Counted from the stretch's first letter, positions 17,657-26,427 are shown. The stretch is DNA of 64,000 bases from Brevundimonas sp. Leaf363 (GCF_001424025.1 NZ_LMPZ01000002.1:790714-854713), one strand, 5' to 3'. Notes: a model not told the origin generated them from the letters alone. A program made the numbers and translations.

Positions 17657-19074
17657 TGCTGTTCCCCACGCTCGCCTTCGGCGTCTTCTTCCTGTTCGTC
17701 TATTTCATCACCTGGTCGCTGGATCGGGAGAACGGGCGGCGCAAGGTCTTCCTGCTGCTGGCCAGCTGGTTCTTCTACGCCCAGTGGGACTGGCGCTTCG
17801 TCCTGCTTCTGATCGCCTCGGCGGTGCTGAACTGGGGGATCGCGGCCCTGATCGTGCGGCGCGAGCCGGATGGGCGGAAATGGCTGGTCGGTCTGGGCGT
17901 CGCGGCCAACCTGCTGATCCTGGGCTTCTTCAAATACTACGGCTTCTTCGTCGAGCAGATGGTCGACCTGCTGGCCCGCTTTGGCTGGGAGCGGGACCTG
18001 CCGCTGCTGCAGATCGTGCTGCCGGTGGGGATCTCCTTCTTCACCTTCCAGGGCATCAGCTACGTCGTCGACGTGCACCGCGGGAAGACGCCGCCGGCCA
18101 AGAGCCTGCTGGATGTCCTGCTGCTGATGAGCTTCTTCCCGCATCTGGTCGCCGGGCCGATCGTGCGGGCGTCGGACCTGCTGCCCCAGTTCGACCGCGC
18201 GCCGCGCATCAATCGCGAGATGGCGACGCACGGCCTGTTGCTGATCGTCTGGGGCCTGTTCAAGAAGACGGTGATCGCGTCGGAGCTGGCGACGCGGCTG
18301 GTCGATCCGGTCTTCTTCGACCCCGCCGCCCATTCGGCGCTGGATATCGCGGCGGCCGTCTATGGCTATGCGGTCCAGATCTACTGCGACTTCTCGGCCT
18401 ATTCGGACATGGCCATCGGGATCGCCGCGCTGCTGGGCTATTCCTTCCCGCGGAACTTCGATCAGCCGTATCGGGCCAGCTCCATGCAGGCCTTCTGGCG
18501 ACGGTGGCACATCAGCCTGTCCAGCTGGCTGCGCGACTATCTTTATGTGCCGCTGGGCGGGGGCAAGAAGGGGCTGGCCTCGTCGTGCCTGAACGTGATG
18601 ATCACCATGCTGCTGGGCGGCTTGTGGCACGGGGCGGCCTGGACCTTCATCGCCTGGGGCGCGCTGCACGGCTTCGTGCAGGTGGTCGAGCGACTGGGCC
18701 GCGCGGCGCTGGGCAAGACGGCCGAGGGGGCTGATCGCCGCATCATACCCGGCTGGCTGGGCGTCATCATCACCTTCCACATCGTCTGCCTGGGCTGGAT
18801 CCTGTTCCGCGCCGAGACCTTCAGCATGGCGCTGCAGATGCTGGAGGGCCTGGGCCGGGCCGGTCCGGCGCTGCTGGTCACGCCCTTCGTTCTGACGTTG
18901 ATCGTCGGTGGCCTGGCCATGCATTTCCTGCCGCCGCGCGCGGTGGAGGGCGTGGCCGCCTGGATGAAGCCGGCGCCCTCGCTGACGCTGGGCGTCCTGA
19001 TCGGCATCGCCATTCTGCTGGTCGAGGCGATGCGGCCCGAGGGCGTGGCGCCCTTCATCTACTTCCAGTTCTGA
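17656..19074 (+). CDS. MBOAT family O-acyltransferase (AlgI/PatA-like)
   Basis: 472 residues with many membrane segments. The MBOAT signature is present: the invariant histidine in GGLWHGAAWTFIAWG, and the conserved regions SFFTFQGISYVVDV and FWRRWHISLSSWLRDYLY. Proteins of this family carry acetyl groups across the inner membrane for O-acetylation of alginate, cellulose, peptidoglycan or teichoic acid. The start overlaps the stop of the upstream SGNH gene (TGATG). The target here cannot be read from sequence, since no polysaccharide synthase is adjacent. Confidence 0.94.
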   Translation: MLFPTLAFGVFFLFVYFITWSLDRENGRRKVFLLLASWFFYAQWDWRFVLLLIASAVLNWGIAALIVRREPDGRKWLVGLGVAANLLILGFFKYYGFFVEQMVDLLARFGWERDLPLLQIVLPVGISFFTFQGISYVVDVHRGKTPPAKSLLDVLLLMSFFPHLVAGPIVRASDLLPQFDRAPRINREMATHGLLLIVWGLFKKTVIASELATRLVDPVFFDPAAHSALDIAAAVYGYAVQIYCDFSAYSDMAIGIAALLGYSFPRNFDQPYRASSMQAFWRRWHISLSSWLRDYLYVPLGGGKKGLASSCLNVMITMLLGGLWHGAAWTFIAWGALHGFVQVVERLGRAALGKTAEGADRRIIPGWLGVIITFHIVCLGWILFRAETFSMALQMLEGLGRAGPALLVTPFVLTLIVGGLAMHFLPPRAVEGVAAWMKPAPSLTLGVLIGIAILLVEAMRPEGVAPFIYFQF

Positions 19075-19100
19075 GGCGTTGAGAGAATGAGGCCGCGCCG

Positions 19101-19589
19101 ATGACCGACGACCGCAACGATCCGCCCGACCCGTTCCCGACGGGCTTCGGCTCGCCGCCGCCCTCGCGCTTTCCGCCGATCGAGGAGACGGTGGTCGCGG
19201 CGACCGCCGATCCGCCCAGCGACTGGAACCAGGGCGCCGACGCCCACGACCTGCCGACCGCCGAGAACCGGCTGATGCGTCTAGGGCGCTTCGCCTTTCC
19301 GCCCGGCGAGCCGCCGGACGATGAGGGTCTGGCCGCCCGCGACCAGCGCTGGACCAGCCGGGTCATCGTCTTCGCCGCCCTGATGCTGGTGATCTTCAAC
19401 GCCCGCTCGGCCCAGGAATGGTCGCGCCAGCAGGCGCCCGGCTGGGTGTCGACCACGGTGCAGCAGCTGTCCGATGTCTGGGGAGCGCAGGTGGCGCAAC
19501 TGGGCGCCGATCAGCCGGTGCAGGGCGTGCGTGAGGCCTACCACGGCGTGCGCGACGCGCGTTTCCCCGGTCAGCCGCCCGCGACTTGA
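19101..19589 (+). CDS. Small membrane protein of the O-acyltransfer operon, unknown function
   Basis: 162 residues. A Pro/Asp-rich N-terminal cytoplasmic region of ~95 residues is followed by one membrane segment ([17 protein letters not shown]) and a ~55-residue, probably periplasmic tail. I do not recognise a family. It lies 26 bases after the MBOAT gene on the same strand, so it is likely cotranscribed and may be an accessory or scaffold component of the acyltransfer complex. Confidence 0.75.
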   Translation: MTDDRNDPPDPFPTGFGSPPPSRFPPIEETVVAATADPPSDWNQGADAHDLPTAENRLMRLGRFAFPPGEPPDDEGLAARDQRWTSRVIVFAALMLVIFNARSAQEWSRQQAPGWVSTTVQQLSDVWGAQVAQLGADQPVQGVREAYHGVRDARFPGQPPAT

Positions 19590-19600
19590 CGCCGATCACA

Positions 19601-19629
19601 TTGTTCCGAAGCCGTCATCCGACTATCTT
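19601..19629 (+). promoter_or_regulatory. Sigma-70-type promoter for DAHP synthase, leaderless
   Basis: TTGTTC (19601-19606), a 17-base spacer, then TATCTT (19624-19629). The ATG of the DAHP synthase gene is at 19636, seven bases after the -10 box, where transcription would be expected to start, so the mRNA is predicted to be leaderless. Confidence 0.6.
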
Positions 19630-19635
19630 GCGCCC

Positions 19636-21009
19636 ATGAAGACCCGTTGGAGCCCCCAGTCCTGGCGTAACCGGCCCGTGGTGCAGATGCCCACGGACTA
19701 TCCGGATGCGCGCGCCCTGCAAGCCGTCGAAGACGAGCTGGCCGCAATGCCGCCGCTCGTATTCGCGGGCGAGGCCCGTCGCCTGACCGAGCGTCTGGCC
19801 CAGGTGGAAGCCGGCGACGCCTTCCTGCTGCAGGGCGGGGACTGCGCCGAGAGCTTCAAGGAGTTCTCGACCGACAACATCCGCGACACCTTCCGCCTGA
19901 TCCTGCAGATGGCGGTGGTCCTGACCTTCGCCGGCCGCAAGCCGGTCGTGAAAGTGGGCCGCATCGCCGGTCAGTTCGCCAAGCCGCGCAGCTCCGGCGT
20001 CGAGAAGATCGGCGACGTCGAGCTGCCCAGCTATCGCGGCGACATCATCAACGGCATGGCCTTCACGCCCGAAGAGCGCGTGCCCGATCCGCAGCGCCTG
20101 CTGAAGGCCTACAACCAGTCGGCCTCGACGCTGAACCTGATCCGCGCCTTCGCCAGCGGCGGCTACGCGGACCTGTACAGCATCCACCGCTGGACACTGG
20201 GCTTTGCCGGCGACTCGGCCGCGGGCGCGCAGTACCGCGAGCTGGCCGACAAGATCACCGAGGCGCTGGCCTTCATGGAAGCGGTCGGCGTCACGCCCGA
20301 AACGCACCCGGACCTGAGCCGCGTCGAGGTCTTCACCAGCCACGAGGCCCTGCTGCTGAACGTCGAGAGCGCCCTGACGCGACTGGACGGCGGCACCGGC
20401 GAATGGTTCGACACCAGCGCCCACATGCTGTGGATCGGCGAGCGTACGCGTCAGCTGGACGGGGCCCACGTCGAGTTCATGCGCGGCATCAACAATCCGA
20501 TCGGCGTGAAGTGCGGCCCGACGATGGAGCCGGACGACCTGCTGCCGCTGATCGACGCGCTGAACCCGAACAACATCCCGGGCCGCCTGACCGTCATCGG
20601 CCGCTTCGGCCACGACAAGGTCGGCGACCGTCTGCCGCGCCTGATGGCGGCGGTGAAGGCGCACGGCAAGAAGGTGATCTGGTCGATCGACCCAATGCAC
20701 GGCAACACGCTGAAGGCCGACAACGGCTACAAGACCCGGCCGTTCGACCGCATCCTGGGCGAGGTTCGCACCTTCATCGACGTGGCCGAGGCCGAGGGCG
20801 TTCACCCCGGCGGCGTGCACCTGGAGATGACCGGCCAGAACGTCACCGAATGCCTGGGCGGCGCCCAGGCGGTGACCGAGGACGACCTGTCCAGCCGCTA
20901 CCACACCCACTGCGACCCGCGCCTGAACGCCGACCAGGCGCTGGAGCTGGCCTTCCTGGTGGCGGAGCGCCTGAAGGCGGGACGGCTGAAGCGGTCGGAA
21001 GCGGCCTAG
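19636..21009 (+). CDS. aroG: 3-deoxy-7-phosphoheptulonate synthase, class II
   Basis: 457 residues. It catalyses the first step of the shikimate pathway, joining phosphoenolpyruvate and erythrose-4-phosphate. It is of the plant-like type II family: [15 protein letters not shown] at the N-terminus, [11 protein letters not shown] with the metal cysteine, KPRSSGVEK and [14 protein letters not shown], and the C-terminal [13 protein letters not shown] with TDP-like [16 protein letters not shown] chose the ATG at 19636 because the family begins there and a promoter abuts it. Feedback control in this family is protein-encoded. No leader ORF is visible, unlike at the chorismate mutase gene 5 kb away. 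Confidence 0.95.
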   Translation: MKTRWSPQSWRNRPVVQMPTDYPDARALQAVEDELAAMPPLVFAGEARRLTERLAQVEAGDAFLLQGGDCAESFKEFSTDNIRDTFRLILQMAVVLTFAGRKPVVKVGRIAGQFAKPRSSGVEKIGDVELPSYRGDIINGMAFTPEERVPDPQRLLKAYNQSASTLNLIRAFASGGYADLYSIHRWTLGFAGDSAAGAQYRELADKITEALAFMEAVGVTPETHPDLSRVEVFTSHEALLLNVESALTRLDGGTGEWFDTSAHMLWIGERTRQLDGAHVEFMRGINNPIGVKCGPTMEPDDLLPLIDALNPNNIPGRLTVIGRFGHDKVGDRLPRLMAAVKAHGKKVIWSIDPMHGNTLKADNGYKTRPFDRILGEVRTFIDVAEAEGVHPGGVHLEMTGQNVTECLGGAQAVTEDDLSSRYHTHCDPRLNADQALELAFLVAERLKAGRLKRSEAA

Positions 21010-22196
21010 GCCGCGAACCCCGACCGGCGATACAGGGCCGCGACGATCTCGACGCCTTTCTCGGCGAATGTGCGGTCCGGCGTTTCGCTGTCATCGCCGT
21101 AGCCGTCCATGTCGCCGCGGCCGAGCGTCTGCACGCCCACGCCGTCCGGCCGCGTGATGACCGAAACGCCCTTATGATAGAGGCTGTAGCGGACCTCGGG
21201 CTGGGGCGGCAGCCAGGCGATCTGGCCGCGCACCGGCACGATGCTGTCGTCGCTAAAGAGGGCGCGAGCGCCGTAGCCGGTGCAGTTGACGATGACCGCC
21301 TCGGGCAGGGTCGACAGCTCCGACCGCGCGTTGAAGGTCCGCTGCTCCATGCGGCCGCCCTCCAGCAGGAAGTCGCTCATCAGCCGGTGGCCCAGTTCGG
21401 CGATGTTGAACTGCATCCAGCTGCCCATCCGGACGCGCGAGCCGACGAAGGGCGTGTCCTCCGGCCGCAGGTCGTGGCTGTGCGGGGTTAGGTCGCCGAT
21501 AGCGCCGGCGTATTCGGCGAAGCGGATGTCGTTGGGGTCGGCCGGGCTGCGCGAGCCGCCGCCGGTGTCGGTGATGCTGTAGCGATCCAGGAAGCCGACC
21601 GGCTCGCCGGGCTGACCGACATAGGTCTGGTGCTCGGCCCAGGACAGGCGCGCCATCCGCTCCCAAAGGGCGGCGAAGGCGGGCCCGACCTTGTCGGCGT
21701 CGGCTATGCGCGAATCCGGCGTCCACTGGCCCGACGCCCGCGCCGAACGCGTGTGCGGCAGCCGCTCCGCCGCATAGATGGTCACCGGCGCACCGGCCCG
21801 CTTCAGCGTCAGGGCCGTGGTCAGGCCGATGGCGCCACAGCCGATCACCGCCACGGGCCGCACGTCGCCCTCCAGCGCCATCCCCGCTGCCACCGCCGCC
21901 GAGCCCCACGACAGCGACCAGCCGCTGCCGCCATGGCCGTAATTGTGAACCAGCCGCTTGTCGCCGAACGCCTCGGCCTCGATGCGCGGGCCCATCGCCC
22001 GGAAGGGGCGGGTGCAGACGGTGATCCGCGTGATCCGGTCGGCCCGCATGATCAGTGGCGCCAGCGGCGGCGGCGCAAAGGACGGCCGGACGATCGTGGG
22101 CGCCGGCGTCGCCCGGGGCGCGGTTGCGCAGGCGCTCAGACTCGACACGCCGAGCCCCGCCAGCATCGCTCGCCGCCCGATCATGCCATCCGCCAT
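21006..22196 (-). CDS. D-amino-acid-oxidase-like FAD oxidoreductase, exported
   Basis: 396 residues from ATG 22196, which has AGGAG seven bases upstream; a start 11 codons earlier is possible. The N-terminus carries twin arginines and a lipobox ([16 protein letters not shown]), suggesting Tat export and lipidation. The FAD motif [22 protein letters not shown] is about residues 104-125. [15 protein letters not shown] and the closing [17 protein letters not shown] resemble DAO/DAAO-family binding sites. An exported flavoprotein is unusual, because FAD must be loaded in the cytoplasm before Tat transport. It is convergent with the DAHP synthase gene, overlapping by four bases at the stops. Confidence 0.83.
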   Translation of the reverse strand: MADGMIGRRAMLAGLGVSSLSACATAPRATPAPTIVRPSFAPPPLAPLIMRADRITRITVCTRPFRAMGPRIEAEAFGDKRLVHNYGHGGSGWSLSWGSAAVAAGMALEGDVRPVAVIGCGAIGLTTALTLKRAGAPVTIYAAERLPHTRSARASGQWTPDSRIADADKVGPAFAALWERMARLSWAEHQTYVGQPGEPVGFLDRYSITDTGGGSRSPADPNDIRFAEYAGAIGDLTPHSHDLRPEDTPFVGSRVRMGSWMQFNIAELGHRLMSDFLLEGGRMEQRTFNARSELSTLPEAVIVNCTGYGARALFSDDSIVPVRGQIAWLPPQPEVRYSLYHKGVSVITRPDGVGVQTLGRGDMDGYGDDSETPDRTFAEKGVEIVAALYRRSGFAA

Positions 22197-22383
22197 CACG
22201 CCACTCCTGCTGCCACTTCTGATTAGCAAGCAACCATCGGGACGTCAGCGGCGCTCGGCGGTCGACGCTGAAGCAGCGGTCCACGAAACGCTGTTATGCC
22301 GCACTTGACGGGAGCCGAGGTTTCGTTTCCTCCTAGGCGCGAAACTCCGGGAGGCGACGCAGTCTGGGGAGTGGCGGGGGCCT

Positions 22384-23217
22384 ATGACGATCGACCATGG
22401 AACGACGGGCGATGTGACGCCGCATGGCCGGGGATACATCCTGCCGTTCCGGCTGGCCGGACGCCGAAAACGCCACGCGGCGGCTATGGGCCAGTTTGCG
22501 CCTGTCGCCGGTGTGCAGCCGCTCAAGGTCTATGTCGGTTACGACAGCCGCGAGGACATCGCTTGGCAGGTCTGCCGCCACTCCATCGAACGGCACATGT
22601 CGAGCAACGTGGCGATCCATTCGCTGCGTCAGCCAGAGCTGCGGAACCTGGGCCTCTACACGCGGCCCGGCGACAGCACGGCCTCGACCGAGTTTTCGCT
22701 GACGCGATTTCTGACGCCCTACATCGCAGGGCATGACGGGTGGTCGCTGTTCGTCGACTGCGATTTTCTGTTCACGCGCGACATCACGGAGTTGCTGAAA
22801 GGGTTGGACCCCCGAAAGGCGGTCTATGTCGTCAAGCACGACTACGTGCCCGCCAGCGCCATGAAGATGGATGGCAAGGTCCAGACCACATATCCGCGCA
22901 AGAACTGGTCGTCGTTCATGCTGTTCAACGGCGCTCACTCGCACGTCAAAAAGCTGACGCCGGATTTCGTGAACCAGTCCAGTCCGCAGCACCTTCACCG
23001 CTTCGAGTGGCTGCCGGACGAGGACATGATCGGCGCCCTGGACGTGTCGTGGAACTTTTTGGTCGGCGAGTATCCGATCCCGGATGAGAAGCCTGCGGCC
23101 ATCCATTTCACCAACGGCGGGCCATGGTTCAGCGAGTGCGGGGGCGTCGAGTTCTCGGATCTATGGCTGGAGGAGCAGGCTCTGTATTTCAAGAGCCATC
23201 ATGCCCTGTCGCGATAG
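22384..23217 (+). CDS. Putative glycosyltransferase (GT-A-like)
   Basis: 277 residues from ATG 22384; a shorter product from ATG 22486 is possible because similarity-type features begin at LKVYVGYDSREDIAWQV. The likely nucleotide-sugar metal-binding DxD motif is in FVDCDFLFT. The arrangement GYD.RE...R...S.. at the start and the closing histidine-rich FTNGGPWF recall small GT8-like enzymes. The next gene on the same strand may also be glycan-related. The substrate is unknown; holdfast, capsule or LPS are possible in this order. Confidence 0.68.
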   Translation: MTIDHGTTGDVTPHGRGYILPFRLAGRRKRHAAAMGQFAPVAGVQPLKVYVGYDSREDIAWQVCRHSIERHMSSNVAIHSLRQPELRNLGLYTRPGDSTASTEFSLTRFLTPYIAGHDGWSLFVDCDFLFTRDITELLKGLDPRKAVYVVKHDYVPASAMKMDGKVQTTYPRKNWSSFMLFNGAHSHVKKLTPDFVNQSSPQHLHRFEWLPDEDMIGALDVSWNFLVGEYPIPDEKPAAIHFTNGGPWFSECGGVEFSDLWLEEQALYFKSHHALSR

Positions 23218-23255
23218 AAGGGCGGCCCCGTCCGGGCCGGGGCCGAGGCGACGTC

Positions 23256-24056
23256 GTGCAGGTTGAGATTCTGATCGACGATCCGACGCACGCCAAGAAC
23301 GGCTTGCTGCGCGCCCTGCAGCGCACGGCGGCGGCGGCCGGGTTCGGCGAGGCGTTCGAGACGCCCGTCTATCGTGGCGGCAGCGAGGTGCTGGTCATGT
23401 GGGGCGCCGGGCGCAAGGATCACTTTCCAGCCTGGCAGCAGCAACGGAAGGCGGGCGGGCGCTGCATCGGCTTCGATCCCGGCTACTGGGGCCGCTCGGC
23501 GCCGGTCGGCAACGCGCGCCTGCATATCGACACCATGCATCCGACGCCGGAGCAGGTGTGGCGCACGCCGTCGGCCCACCGTCTGGGGCAGACGTTCACC
23601 CTGCGGGAGGACGCCGATCCCGCCGGACCGATCATGATCGTCGGCATGGGGAGAAAGGCGGCCCTGATGCGTGGCGAAAGGCCCGGTCAGTGGGAACGAG
23701 AGAAATACGAGGCGCTGCGCATCGAGTTTCCGGATCGTCGGATCGAGTACCGCCCGAAGAAGGTCAGTCAAGCCGCTGAAAGCCTGTCCGATATCCCCCA
23801 TGCGGCCGAGGCTCCGATCGAGCAGGGGCTGGTGGGTTGCTCCCTAGTGGTCTGCGCCAGTTCCAACGTGTCTCTGGATGCCTGTGTGGCGGGCGTCCCG
23901 GTTCGCTGCGACGGCGGATTTGCGCATGTGCTGTATTCGGGCTGTGAAGACCCGACGCCGGAACAGCGTCTGGACCTTCTGAACCGGTCGACATGGTGGA
24001 ATTGGCATGCGTCGGAGGCCGCAGAGATCTGGGCCTTCGCCAAAACCATGATGTAA
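23256..24056 (+). CDS. Conserved hypothetical protein, possible GT-B-like glycan enzyme
   Basis: 266 residues from a GTG at 23256, which is 38 bases after the glycosyltransferase stop. I do not recognise a named family. Residues ~195-225 read VGCSLVVCASSNVSLDACVA followed by GVPVRCDGG. This resembles the nucleotide-sugar-side motif of GT-B enzymes and capsule Kdo-transferase-like proteins, where a Ser/Asn-rich turn precedes an alpha-helix and a GxPV strand. The N-terminal half (LIDDPTHAKNGLLRAL, IGFDPGYWG) is unlike standard glycosyltransferases. It may act with the upstream gene in modifying a surface glycan. This is inference. Confidence 0.6.
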   Translation: MQVEILIDDPTHAKNGLLRALQRTAAAAGFGEAFETPVYRGGSEVLVMWGAGRKDHFPAWQQQRKAGGRCIGFDPGYWGRSAPVGNARLHIDTMHPTPEQVWRTPSAHRLGQTFTLREDADPAGPIMIVGMGRKAALMRGERPGQWEREKYEALRIEFPDRRIEYRPKKVSQAAESLSDIPHAAEAPIEQGLVGCSLVVCASSNVSLDACVAGVPVRCDGGFAHVLYSGCEDPTPEQRLDLLNRSTWWNWHASEAAEIWAFAKTMM

Positions 24057-24172
24057 GTCGCCGGAGCGATGAGCGCCCAGCCTGAGGGTCGGGCCGTGGC
24101 GCCCGCCATCTCGCCTCTCGACCGCCGCCCGCGTCGCCCCTATGTGCAGGCCTCAAGACCCAGGAGCCGGCC

Positions 24173-24760
24173 ATGACCGACAGCGCGCCCGCAACGCCAC
24201 AGGATGACACGCCGCCCGGCCGCGTCGCCTATCAGGGCGCGCCCGGCGCGTTCAGCCACGAGGCTTGCACCGCGCTGCGGCCCTGGGACACGGCCGTGGC
24301 GTTCGAAACCTTCGAGGGCGCGCTGGACGCTGTGCGGTCAGGCAATTGCGGCTGTGCGCTCATCCCGGTCGAGAACTCGTCCATCGGCCCGGTCGAACCG
24401 GCCGCGACCCTGGTGCGCGACAGCGGGCTGGATGTGGTCGCCGAGGTCTGGCGGCCGATCCGACATGCCCTGATGGCGCCCCTCGGCGCCACCCTGCACG
24501 GCGTTCGCACAGTCGAGAGCCACCCCATCGCCCTGGCCCAATGCGCCGGCACGCTGAAGTCGATGGGACTGACCGCGACGGAGGCGTTCGACACCGCCGG
24601 CGCCGCGCGCGACGTGGCCGAAGCGGGTGATCTGAGTCGCGCCGCCATCGCCGCCGTCAATGCGGCCGAGGTCTACGGCCTGTCGATTCTGCGCCACGAC
24701 CTTCAGGATTCCAGCGATAACCGCACGCGTTTTGTCCTGGTCTGCACGCCGCAGGGTTGA
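24173..24760 (+). CDS. pheA: Prephenate dehydratase, catalytic domain only
   Basis: 195 residues. It converts prephenate to phenylpyruvate in phenylalanine synthesis. Substrate-fold motifs are present: VAYQGAPGAFSHEA, ALIPVENSSIGPV, VESHPIALAQC and the catalytic Thr185-Arg-Phe in DNRTRFVLV. The protein ends shortly after TRF, so the ~80-residue C-terminal ACT domain that gives Phe feedback inhibition in most bacterial enzymes is missing. The chorismate mutase gene follows 279 bases later behind a Tyr/Phe-rich leader ORF. Transcript-level control there could compensate for lost allostery. Confidence 0.88.
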   Translation: MTDSAPATPQDDTPPGRVAYQGAPGAFSHEACTALRPWDTAVAFETFEGALDAVRSGNCGCALIPVENSSIGPVEPAATLVRDSGLDVVAEVWRPIRHALMAPLGATLHGVRTVESHPIALAQCAGTLKSMGLTATEAFDTAGAARDVAEAGDLSRAAIAAVNAAEVYGLSILRHDLQDSSDNRTRFVLVCTPQG

Positions 24761-24828
24761 CGGCGCACGGTTGTTGCGTGTCTTGGGAGAACGGATCGCA
24801 AAGATCCGCAATGATCGGACCCGGACCT

Positions 24829-24930
24829 ATGTCCCCGCTGCGCGCCTCGCTTCAACGTCTTGACCGTTCGCGCACGGCTGTCCGCTCGTATCTCGGCTAC
24901 GGCTTTTACGGCTTTCGATACGCCGGCTGA
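24829..24930 (+). CDS. Tyr/Phe-rich leader peptide upstream of chorismate mutase
   Basis: A 33-residue ORF begins at ATG 24829; an in-frame ATG at 24811 would give 39 residues. It ends SYLGYGFYGFRYAG, with four Tyr and two Phe codons in the 33 bases 24889-24921. The stop at 24930 is followed by hairpins and a repeated 10-mer. Such clusters of pathway amino acids in a short ORF before the matching biosynthetic gene are the hallmark of ribosome-mediated attenuation. The ribosome binding site is weak. Confidence 0.7.
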   Translation: MSPLRASLQRLDRSRTAVRSYLGYGFYGFRYAG

Positions 24931-24988
24931 GGCGTCGGGCTTCTTCGCTCCTGACAGTCTCGCCGGCGACCGCTCCTGACCCGAGCGG
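24921..24988 (+). promoter_or_regulatory. Possible attenuator hairpins for chorismate mutase
   Basis: Two stems can form after the leader codons. CGCCGGC (24921-24927) pairs with GCCGGCG (24962-24968), and CCGCTC (24970-24975) pairs with GAGCGG (24983-24988), the latter followed by CGGCCTTTCC. The 10-mer CGCTCCTGAC occurs at 24946 and 24971, so GAGCG has two competing partners. The first arm of stem one overlaps the leader's last codons and would be masked by a stalled ribosome. The direction of the switch cannot be settled by eye. Confidence 0.5.
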
Positions 24989-25039
24989 CGGCCTTTCCGC
25001 ACATCCAATCGAAACCGTTTCCGTTGAAAGTCCTATTCC

Positions 25040-25798
25040 GTGTCCCATTCCAACATTCAGCAGGTGTGGCCTGAAGTGGCTGAGCTGACCCCCGAACAAC
25101 AGGCCCTGGCCGCCCTCCGCGCCGAGATCGACGGCATCGACGACCAGATCCTGGCGCTGTTCGAACAGCGTCTGGCCGTCGCCGCCACCGTCGGCCGCGC
25201 CAAGGACGCCCCGTCCGGCCCGCACACCAAGCTGCGCCCCGATCGCGAGCAACAGGTCCTGGGCCGCATGCTGGTCCGCGCCAAGCCCGAGAACCACGAG
25301 GCCGTCGAGCATCTGTGGCGCGAGATCGTCGGCTGGGGCCTGGCCCGCCAGGGCCGGCTTCAGGTCCAGGTCTGGGCCCCGATCGATCCGACCCGCGCTT
25401 TCGACGGCGCCCGCCTGCGCTTCGGCGCGGCCGCCGACATCAAGATGGTGCTGGATCCGCAGAAGGCCCTCGCGTTCGCGGCCGAGGGCCACGGCATCGC
25501 CGTCCTGGCCATCAACACCGAGGACGCCTGGTGGATGGGCCTGCGCCGCGAATGGTCGATGCTGAGCGTGTTCGACGGATACGGCGGCGATACGCCGACG
25601 TCTCTGGCCGTGGGCAAGATCGATCCGCCGGCCCTGCCGCGCGGACGCCGTGTTGTCGTCACCGCCGGCGGTGACGCGGGCGACGGCGGCGGCGCGCGTC
25701 GCTGGGGGCTGAACACCCACCACGGCTGGACCATCGCCCTGACCGACGCCGAGCTGACGCCCGGCGAGGCCGAGGGTTGCGTCGGCGCGATCGGCTAG
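25040..25798 (+). CDS. Chorismate mutase (AroQ class) with C-terminal extension
   Basis: 252 residues from a GTG. Residues ~20-100 are an AroQ-type helical chorismate mutase (LRAEIDGIDDQILALFEQRLAVAATVGRAK, then LRPDREQQVLGRM). It converts chorismate to prephenate for Phe and Tyr. The remaining ~150 residues are unusual for the class. They contain KALAFAAEGHGIAVLAI and EDAWWMGL, which look like a degenerate substrate-binding fold of the prephenate dehydratase kind, with a Gly-rich loop (GGDAGDGGG). An ACT-less dehydratase lies upstream, so the extension might serve a regulatory role. That is inference. Expression is probably controlled by the leader at 24829-24988. Confidence 0.87.
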   Translation: MSHSNIQQVWPEVAELTPEQQALAALRAEIDGIDDQILALFEQRLAVAATVGRAKDAPSGPHTKLRPDREQQVLGRMLVRAKPENHEAVEHLWREIVGWGLARQGRLQVQVWAPIDPTRAFDGARLRFGAAADIKMVLDPQKALAFAAEGHGIAVLAINTEDAWWMGLRREWSMLSVFDGYGGDTPTSLAVGKIDPPALPRGRRVVVTAGGDAGDGGGARRWGLNTHHGWTIALTDAELTPGEAEGCVGAIG

Positions 25799-25830
25799 CG
25801 CCGGGGAGCTGTTCGACCTAGGGTCGCGGC

Positions 25831-26385
25831 ATGATCAACATGCTCGCGGCCCTGGCCCTCGTCGGACAAACGCAGGCCGCCGCGCCAGCCGACACGTGGC
25901 GTGTTTGGCCGTGGCTTGAGGTCGCCGAAAGCAGCGCTTTCAGCGGCTATTCGCGGATCACTTCTGTTCTGCCTGGATTGGAGACCGCAGAGGGCCGTCG
26001 CCGCGTCTCTTGGGTCTGGCTCTATCGCATAACCTCTGCGCGGGGCGGAGTGCACGTCGAATGGATCGACAGCCGGGCGTGCCCGGAGGCGAAAACCGCA
26101 GTCGATGAATTTTCTCGTCTACCGTCGATTTTCGCCCAGCCAATCGAGGAAAGCTACGAGGTCGAGGACACCGGTCCGCCGGCAACAACGGACAGCGACG
26201 CCCCCATTCACATTCGGTGGTCCACCGCCTACGGACAAGGTGGGTCCAGCGCCCGGCTGCAAGTCGGGGGCGATACGCCCATCGGCGCCTGGACATATAG
26301 ACTCACGTCTCTCCCGTGCTGGACGACCGACCCTGCTCAGCGGCCACCCTTCTGGCCCCCTCTACGAGAGATCGAGAACTTCTGA
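25831..26385 (+). CDS. Hypothetical secreted protein
   Basis: 184 residues beginning with a short hydrophobic signal (MINMLAALALVGQTQAAAPA). I recognise no family. The mature part is rich in Trp and polar residues (RVWPWLEV, WIDSRACPE, SLPCWTTD), with two cysteines that could form a disulfide in the periplasm. Base composition is lower in GC than the neighbouring genes. A box TAGGGT lies just before the ATG and may be the -10 of a near-leaderless promoter. Confidence 0.65.
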   Translation: MINMLAALALVGQTQAAAPADTWRVWPWLEVAESSAFSGYSRITSVLPGLETAEGRRRVSWVWLYRITSARGGVHVEWIDSRACPEAKTAVDEFSRLPSIFAQPIEESYEVEDTGPPATTDSDAPIHIRWSTAYGQGGSSARLQVGGDTPIGAWTYRLTSLPCWTTDPAQRPPFWPPLREIENF

Positions 26386-26427
26386 AGCGCGGGGTCTCGA
26401 CGTAGCGCTGGTCAGCCGTGGATGACC

